Shown here: piece after piece, positions 40,441 through 45,864 of the stretch
Numbering within the stretch: the first letter of the stretch is position 1
Layout: each line of letters opens with the position of its first letter
Origin: Helicobacter suis
GTDB taxonomy: Bacteria > Campylobacterota > Campylobacteria > Campylobacterales > Helicobacteraceae
Direction: 5' to 3'
Length of the DNA stretch: 45,864 nucleotides
Assembly (NCBI RefSeq): GCF_902196125.1
Contig: NZ_CABIKG010000015.1
Coordinates: 1 to 45,864, forward strand
The notes under the pieces: generated by a model
What the model was told of the DNA's origin: nothing
Database searches by the model: none
What the model saw: the letters and a program-made list of their open reading frames with translations, nothing else
Translations under genes and position numbers: made by a program

Positions 40441-41058
40441 ATGAATAACATAGACCCTAATCTTACCCGTGCCCGCGCGCTTTATTACCGCCTGTGGCAT
40501 TATATGGTGGTTTTCATAGAGACAAAAGAAAGCTTTGAGGAATTAAAAGCGCTTGTGGATCATTTAAAAAACTTCCCCTTTGATATACAAACACAACAGG
40601 CGTGGCAAGAGTGGTATACTTTTTTAGAGAGAGGTTTTGAGCCCTTTTTGGCCGAACAAAATGCCGTATTATTTGCCCCCGATTCTTCCTTTGTACCCAT
40701 GAGTGCGTCTTATTATTTGGAGGGTCAAGATAATGGCAAAAAACGCCTTGAGGCCATTGCCATTTTAAAACAATCTGGTTTGCATTTAGAAAGCCACACC
40801 CTCCCTTATGCAGTGAGTGAAGACGATCTAGGTTTTTTAACCCTAATGATGAATGCCTTTTTGCAACAAATCCTAGAAGGGCAGGATTTATGGGAGTTGC
40901 ACACACGGCTTTTTAAGGACTTTTTCCACCTCTTTAGCGATGCTTTTATAGAGGCTATTGCCAGCCATAAAAAAAGTATTTGTTATCAAAATTGCGCTAT
41001 AATACTAAGTGCATTTATCAAACATGAAAGGTTATTTTTTAACCTCATTTCACATTAG
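40441..41058 (+). CDS. TorD-family chaperone for formate dehydrogenase (FdhM-like)
   Basis: The protein has 205 helical residues. The N-terminus (ARALYYRLWHYMVVFIETKE) and the middle (DLGFLTLMMNAFLQQILEGQDLW, then LHTRLFKDFFHLFSDAFIEA) follow the pattern of TorD/DmsD-type chaperones. These bind the Tat signal of a molybdo- or tungsto-enzyme and guard it until its cofactor is in place. It is the first gene of the fdh operon, 10 bases before the small Tat gene. Campylobacter jejuni has an equivalent gene (FdhM) in the same place, as I recall. The partner is presumably FdhA. Confidence 0.82.
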   Translation: MNNIDPNLTRARALYYRLWHYMVVFIETKESFEELKALVDHLKNFPFDIQTQQAWQEWYTFLERGFEPFLAEQNAVLFAPDSSFVPMSASYYLEGQDNGKKRLEAIAILKQSGLHLESHTLPYAVSEDDLGFLTLMMNAFLQQILEGQDLWELHTRLFKDFFHLFSDAFIEAIASHKKSICYQNCAIILSAFIKHERLFFNLISH

Positions 41059-41067
41059 GAGTTGGCC

Positions 41068-41280
41068 ATGCAAGAGAAAAGACGCCAAGCCTTAAAAACT
41101 TTGGGGGCTTTAGGGGCAGGTGTTTTAGCAGGAGAAGCGCTAGAGGCGACAATGCCCAAACGCGCACTTTTTAATACCGAGCCAGATAGCAATGGGGTCG
41201 TGGTGGGTAAGAGTACTAAAAAAGAAATTCTTTACCATAAAACCCCCGCGTGGGACATCTTCTATAGAACCGTCTGGTAA
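41068..41280 (+). CDS. Small twin-arginine protein of the formate dehydrogenase operon
   Basis: The protein has 70 residues from ATG 41068 (AGGAG 6 bases upstream). The N-terminus MQEKRRQALKTLGALGAGVL is a Tat-type signal (RRQALK). The mature end has DSNGVVVGKSTKKEILYHKT and PAWDIFYRTVW. A short Tat protein stands in front of fdhA in many epsilonproteobacteria. Its function is not established; it may travel with FdhA or help assembly. Confidence 0.82.
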   Translation: MQEKRRQALKTLGALGAGVLAGEALEATMPKRALFNTEPDSNGVVVGKSTKKEILYHKTPAWDIFYRTVW

Positions 41281-41300
41281 ATTCTAAAGAAAGGATAAAT

Positions 41301-44108
41301 ATGGGAAATTTAAGCCGTCGTTCGTTTTTGAAAATGGGCGCTATTGGGGCAGGCGCTGGGGCAAGCTTAGCCTTTGCTAATACAAAAGCCACCAAACAAG
41401 AGCCCGTCATTGATCCTAATGAGGGAGTCAAACGGGTTAAAACCATTTGTAGCATTTGCTCAGCTGGTTGTGGGATTATTGCAGAGGTTAAAGATGGGGT
41501 GTGGATTCGCCAAGATGTGGCCCAAGATCACCCCATTAGTGCAGGAAGCCACTGCTGTAAAGGCGTGGATCAAATTGACTTAGTCAAATCTAAAATGCGC
41601 CTTAAATACCCGCTTAAAAGAGAGGGGGGGCAATGGAAACGAATCAGTTATGATCAAGCCATTAATGAAGTGAGCGCTAAAATGATTGCCATGCGCGCTA
41701 AATACGGGCCAGATAGCATGATGTTTCTAGGCAGTGCGAAGATGAATTCGCAACAAGCCTACTACTGGCGCAAATTTGCGGCCTTTTATGGCACGAATAA
41801 CATTGACCATGTAGCTAGGATTTGACACAGCACCACAGTCGCCGGTGTGGCGAATACATGGGGGTATGGTGCGATGACAAATCACTTTGGAGACATTGTC
41901 GGGCATTCTAAAGCTATTTTGATGATTGGCCTTAATACGGCGGTGAGTAACCCCATTGGCTTTAAACACTTTTTACAGGCAAAGGACCGCAATAACGCTA
42001 AGCTTATTGTGATTGATCCGGTCTTTACTAAAAGTGCGGCTAAGGCAGATATTTATGTGCGTATCCGCTCAGGTACAGATATTGCCTTTGTTTATGGCAT
42101 GTTGCATTTGATCTTTAAGCATGGCTGGGAAGATAAAGAGGTGATTAAAAACCAAACTTACGGGATTGATGCGATTAAAAAAGAGGCCTTAAAATATACA
42201 CCAGAAGTGGTGGAAGATATTACAGGCGTACCTAGAGACTTGCTTATCCAAACCACCCGCGTGTTTGCACAGGCTAAGCCAGCTACTCTAGCGTGGGCTC
42301 TTGGTATCACCCAACACACCGTGGGCAGTTCTAATACCCGTATTTTGTCTATCTTGCAATTAGTTTTAGGCAATATGGGTAAAAAAGGCGGGGGCTGTAA
42401 TATTGTGCGCGGGCATGATAATGTACAGGGCTCTACGGATATGTGTTGTGTAGCAGATAATTTACCGGGCTATTATGGTTTGAGTGAGGAGAGCTGGAAA
42501 TATTATGCCAAATGCTGGGGCGTGGATTATGCGTATTTACAAAAACGCTTCCATGCGCCCGAATGGATGCATAAAAAGGGCTATAGTTTGTCTTTGTGGT
42601 ATGAGGGCGTATTACAAGAGAGTAAAACCCACTCCAACGCCCCCATTAAAGGCTTGTGGGTACAAGGCAACGGGGTTTCCTCTCTAGCGCACAATACAAA
42701 AATGGCTAAAGCCATTGAAAAGCTTGATTTAATGGTCATTGCTGAGCCTTTCTTAAATGAAGCGGCCATTTTAACCGAGCGCTCTGATGGAGTTTATGTT
42801 TTGCCAGTAGCCACCCAGTTTGAATGTGAGGGCATTGTGGTAGCCACTAATAGAGGCGCGCAGTGGCGTAGCCAAGTGGTTAAACCTCTTTATGAAACCA
42901 AACAAGATCACGAATTGATGTTTGAAATGGCTAAAAAATTTGGTTTCTATGATGAGTACACTAAGTCTTTATTGTGCGACTTTGATAAGGACGGCAAACT
43001 TGTACAGGTGCGTAAAAGCTTTAGCTGGCCTGAAGATGCTACAAGGGAGCTTGCGCGCACGGTTAAGGTGATTGGATTAGGGGGCTGGACACCAGAGCGC
43101 TTAAAAGCCCAGCAAGAAAACTGGCATATGTTTGATTATGAAACTTTAGAGGGCTATGGGCCTATGAAAGGGCAGTATTATGGCTTGCCTTGGCCAGCTT
43201 GGACGCCACAACACCCCGGCACACCTATTTTATATGACACCAGCGTACCCACCAAAGAGGGGGGCATGGGCTTTAGGGCGCGCTTTGGTGAGGAGCGCAA
43301 CGGGCAAAGTTTGCTTGCAGATAAAAGTATAACGGTTAAGGGTTCGGCTATACAGGGAGGCCATCCAGAGATCACTAAAGCTAATATTGAAAAGGTACTT
43401 GGCATTAAACTTACCCCGCATGAAAGAGAGATCATGGGGGATAACTGGAAAGTAGATACCAGCGGGCTTATCCAGAAAAAATGTGATGAAAAGGGCGTAT
43501 GCGTCTATGGAAACGCTAGAGCGCGAGCAATTGTATGGAGCTTTATTGATCAAATTCCTTTACATAGAGAGCCGCTACACTCCCCACGCCCTGATCTAGT
43601 CAAAAAATACCCCGCTATTAAGGATCAGATCAATAACTTTAGGGTAGATGTGCGCTATGCAAGCGAGCAAGACAGACAAACTTGGGCTAAGGAGTTTCCA
43701 ATTGTCATAGCCTCTATGCGTCTTGTGAATTTAAGCGGGGCGGGAATGCTTGAGCGCACCAGTAAATACCTCTCCCACATTACCCCGGAGATGTTTTGTC
43801 ATATCCACCCGGATCTAGCGCTTAGCCATGGGATTAAAGATGGGGAGATGATGTGGGTGCATTCACCGGAGGGTACAAAAATCAAGGTTAAGGCTATTTT
43901 TAGCCACGCGGTTACCCCCGATCGCATTTGCATGCCCTATAGTTTTGCAGGAGTTTTACAAGGGGTGGATTTAAGTCATCGCTACCCAGAGAACACTAAG
44001 CCCTACACTACCGGTGAGAGTTCTAATACGATTACAAACTATGGCTTTGATCCAGTAACCCAAATCCCTGAATTCAATGCCGGCCTTTGCCGCATTGAGA
44101 AGGCTTAA
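41301..44108 (+). CDS. fdhA: Formate dehydrogenase major subunit, selenocysteine-containing
   Basis: This is the catalytic subunit, which oxidises formate to CO2 in the periplasm using a molybdenum or tungsten bis-MGD cofactor. It has 935 residues if the in-frame TGA at 41823-41825 is read as selenocysteine (residue 175). The context DHVAR-I-U-HSTTVAG is the classic active-site sequence, and reading continues in the same frame to 44108. The Tat signal is LSRRSFLKMGAIGAGAGASL. The [4Fe-4S] site is CSICSAGC (50-57) with a fourth Cys at 85/86 (SHCCKG). Downstream are NWxVD-type cofactor loops and the C-terminal molydopterin dinucleotide-binding domain (RLVNLSGAGMLERTSKYL). Without Sec insertion the product would be a useless 174-residue fragment. 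The genome must carry selA/selB/selC elsewhere. Confidence 0.96.
41833..41850 (+). promoter_or_regulatory. Putative bacterial SECIS hairpin
   Basis: CCACA (41833-41837) and TGTGG (41846-41850) pair around an 8-base loop GTCGCCGG, beginning 7 bases after the UGA. Bacterial SECIS elements are short hairpins at this position, inside the coding sequence, with a G/U-containing apical loop for SelB. The fold was judged by eye. Confidence 0.6.
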
Positions 44109-44118
44109 AGGAGAGTAC

Positions 44119-44760
44119 ATGACTAATTTAGCGCCCGCCAAGCAAATCCCAAATGCTAACCGCATGAAGTTTTATTGCGATGATAACCGCTGTATTAGTT
44201 GCTTTGCTTGCTCGGTGGCTTGCTCACACTCTAATGAATTAGCGGTAGGGCTTAATAGGCGCAAGGTTGTTACGCTATATGAAGGCGTAGAGGGCAAGGA
44301 AAAATCTATCTCCATTGCCTGCCAACACTGCACAGACGCGCCCTGTGCGCAGGTGTGCCCGGTGGATTGTTTTTATATCCGCGAAGATGGCATTGTACTA
44401 CACAACAAAGAAACTTGTATTGGGTGTGGGTATTGTTTATATGCCTGCCCCTTTGGTGCGCCCCAATTTCCCAGAGACGGGGCTTTTGGCGTACGCGGGG
44501 TGATGGATAAATGTACCATGTGTGCCGGAGGTCCAGCGCCTACGCATTCTAAAAAAGAAATGGAACTTTATGGAGTTAATCGCATCGCTAGCGGGCAAGT
44601 ACCCATGTGTGCGGCAACTTGTGCAACTAATGCGTTATTAGTAGGGGATGCGCTTAGCATTGCAAACATCTATAGAAAACGCATCATGGCAAAATATGCT
44701 AATGCGCAGGATTTTAAAACCAAAGCACAGCACCAATTAGAGGGCGCAGAACAACCCTAA
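44119..44760 (+). CDS. fdhB: Formate dehydrogenase iron-sulfur subunit
   Basis: FdhB carries electrons from FdhA to the membrane cytochrome b. From ATG 44119, which has AAAGGAGAG upstream, it has 213 residues; earlier ATGs lie inside fdhA. Four ferredoxin-type cysteine groups are visible: CISCFACSVACSH, CQHCTDAPCAQVCP, CIGCGYCLYACPFGAPQ, and CTMC with a late CAATC. That fits four [4Fe-4S] clusters. It has no C-terminal membrane helix, so attachment must be through FdhC. Confidence 0.95.
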   Translation: MTNLAPAKQIPNANRMKFYCDDNRCISCFACSVACSHSNELAVGLNRRKVVTLYEGVEGKEKSISIACQHCTDAPCAQVCPVDCFYIREDGIVLHNKETCIGCGYCLYACPFGAPQFPRDGAFGVRGVMDKCTMCAGGPAPTHSKKEMELYGVNRIASGQVPMCAATCATNALLVGDALSIANIYRKRIMAKYANAQDFKTKAQHQLEGAEQP

Positions 44761-44770
44761 GGAGGGATTT

Positions 44771-45634
44771 ATGAGAAAGTTTGTACTCCTTTTTATCGCC
44801 TCCTGTTTGCAAGCACAAGATTTGCCCCTAGATCAAGAACGGATTTTAGGGATTTTGCCTTATGGGCAGATGCAGACAAGCAAGCTAGGGCAACTCTGGA
44901 CTCTCTGGCAGGCGCATTATTTTTTAGGGCTATTTTTAGCGGTGGTACTAGGGGTTGCTTTTGGGTTTTTGTTGCATTATTTAATCATCGGGCCTAAGAT
45001 TTTTGCACATGGTGGTAAGAAAATCCCCTTTTTCACGCGCTTTAACCGCATTATCCACTGGATCGCTGGGCTCTCTTTTGCTCTACTTGTGCCTACAGGC
45101 TTAATCATGATTTTTGGGGTGTATTTTGGGGGCGGGGCATTTGTACGCTTCTGTCGCATCGTGCACAGTGTGGGCTGTGTGATCTTTATGGTAGCGGTGT
45201 TGCCCATGCTTGCTATGTGGTTTAAGGATATGCTCTTTAGACTAGCAGATATTAAATGGATGCTCATCGTGGGGGGTTATTTGTCTAAGGAGAAAAAGCC
45301 CGTGCCTGCTTATAAATTCAATGCAGGCCAGAAGATATGGTTTTGGATCGCCACTTTAGGCGGGTTTGTGATGATTGTTAGCGGGGCGGTTTTGTACTTT
45401 AACACAGATGATTTAGGAAAAGTTGCTGACTTTTTTGGGCTCTACCAAATCTCGCTTTTACGCTTAAGCGCTTTAGTTCATAATTTCCTTGGCTTAGCTA
45501 TGGTGGGCTTTTTCATCGTGCATTTGTATATGTCCTTGTTTGCTATTAAAGGTTCGCTAAACTCTATGCTTGATGGCAACAAAGAGGAGGAAGAGGTCAG
45601 AATTTTGCACAGCTTGTATCATAAGGGGGTGTAG
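44771..45634 (+). CDS. fdhC: Formate dehydrogenase cytochrome b subunit
   Basis: FdhC is a membrane di-haem cytochrome b that passes electrons to the menaquinone pool. The protein has 287 residues with AAGGAGGG before ATG. An N-terminal signal-like segment (VLLFIASCLQAQD) is followed by four membrane helices, about 50-72, 95-118, 130-150 and 245-265. Haem-ligand histidines are likely in FNRIIHWIAG, CRIVHSVGC, ALVHNFLGL and FFIVHLYMSLFA. The gene order chaperone/Tat protein/fdhA/fdhB/fdhC is complete here; fdhD is not in the window. Confidence 0.94.
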   Translation: MRKFVLLFIASCLQAQDLPLDQERILGILPYGQMQTSKLGQLWTLWQAHYFLGLFLAVVLGVAFGFLLHYLIIGPKIFAHGGKKIPFFTRFNRIIHWIAGLSFALLVPTGLIMIFGVYFGGGAFVRFCRIVHSVGCVIFMVAVLPMLAMWFKDMLFRLADIKWMLIVGGYLSKEKKPVPAYKFNAGQKIWFWIATLGGFVMIVSGAVLYFNTDDLGKVADFFGLYQISLLRLSALVHNFLGLAMVGFFIVHLYMSLFAIKGSLNSMLDGNKEEEEVRILHSLYHKGV

Positions 45635-45724
45635 GTACAGGTTTTACATTTTAGGGAGGGGTGTGGCAGGAGGGGCCTTTTTATCACATGCAAATCTTTT
45701 AACCCCCTGCTCAAACTTTCCCTC

Positions 45725-45754
45725 TAAAAAATAACAATTCAAAAAATAATTATT
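45725..45754 (-). terminator. Possible terminator of the 23S-5S transcript
   Basis: On the minus strand, after the 5S end, CAATAATT and AATTGTT can pair around an ATTTTTTG loop, with one bulge, followed by ATTTTTT. A smaller GGAT-ATCC hairpin (45767-45755) precedes it. Both are AT-rich and weak. Confidence 0.35.
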
Positions 45755-45767
45755 GGATTTTTTATCC

Positions 45768-45864
45768 CCCGCATCACCCTACTTTCCCACTCTTGCAAAG
45801 AGCAGTATCATCGGCGTTAGAGAGCTTGACTTCCAGGTTCGGGATGGAGCTGGGTATTTCCTCT
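45768..45864 (-). rRNA. rrf: 5S ribosomal RNA (partial, 5' end beyond the window)
   Basis: The minus strand reads ATACCCAGCTCCATCCCGAA, then CCTGGAAGTCAAGCTC, GCCGATGATACTGC and AGAGTGGGAAAGTAGG. These are the conserved loop B/C, helix IV and loop E segments of bacterial 5S rRNA. About 95 of about 118 bases are present. The exact 3' end is approximate. In Helicobacter 5S normally follows 23S, which should lie beyond the right edge. Confidence 0.93.

Noticed and set aside
41301-44108. Reading fdhA as a pseudogene split by a stop at 41823
   Set aside because: The stop is TGA in the exact selenocysteine context of formate dehydrogenases, and both halves are intact and in the same frame.

Overview
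The window comes from an epsilonproteobacterium of the genus Helicobacter, most likely a non-pylori gastric species (felis/bizzozeronii/heilmannii type). The evidence is an AT-rich genome, an HpaA-family lipoprotein, Sel1/Hcp-type repeat proteins and a tmRNA tag ending in NYAPNYAKAA. Several gene blocks also keep the order I recall from H. pylori: HP0659-HP0663, nadE-lpxK, rimO/gpt/class-V aminotransferase, ndk/HP0199/rpmF/plsX/fabH and rpsP/khpA/rimM/trmD/rplS. A selenocysteine formate dehydrogenase operon and napF-napD point away from H. pylori itself. The species assignment is inference.

Layout. 1-2.5 kb: the end of a truncated polyvalent (phage/ICE-type) protein gene on the minus strand, with a PBECR-like segment followed by a RelA/SpoT-like segment. 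It abuts a Sel1-repeat gene broken by a one-base frameshift. 2.7-7.1 kb: a minus-strand housekeeping run, surA-like/lapB-like/rnhA/rnc/aroC. 7.2-13.7 kb: clpB, a chemoreceptor, an hpaA homologue, tmRNA (ssrA) and a small exported protein. 13.7-20.9 kb: napD/napF/xth on minus, then tRNA-Phe, nadE, lpxK and an outer membrane protein on plus. After these come a purine permease on minus with an orphan rRNA-style promoter downstream of it, then tilS and ybeY. 20.9-23.9 kb: a decayed zone with one badly eroded secreted-protein gene, a stretch of foreign composition and a broken coiled-coil gene. 23.9-29.9 kb: a 1069-residue SF1 helicase, then a Sel1-repeat cluster. The first Sel1 gene lies behind a 10-bp tandem repeat and appears switched off by reading frame. 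30.0-33.4 kb: rimO/gpt/aminotransferase and a small exported protein. 33.4-35.0 kb: an hsdS with no hsdM or hsdR beside it. 35.1-40.3 kb: ribosomal, tRNA-modification and fatty-acid/phospholipid genes. 40.4-45.6 kb: the formate dehydrogenase operon (TorD-like chaperone, small Tat protein, fdhA with Sec UGA, fdhB, fdhC). The window ends inside a 5S rRNA gene on the minus strand.

How the genes work together. The formate dehydrogenase operon is a complete periplasmic formate-oxidising module feeding the quinone pool. rnc, rnhA, aroC, rpsP-rplS, trmD, rimM, tilS, ybeY, ssrA and rimO are translation and RNA maintenance genes. lpxK, the SurA-like protein, the LapB-like protein and the outer membrane protein serve the envelope. 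The accessory zones (0-2.5 kb, 20.9-30 kb, 33.4-35 kb) hold the less ordinary material: toxin-like fragments, frame-switched repeat proteins, a helicase of unknown role and a lone specificity subunit.
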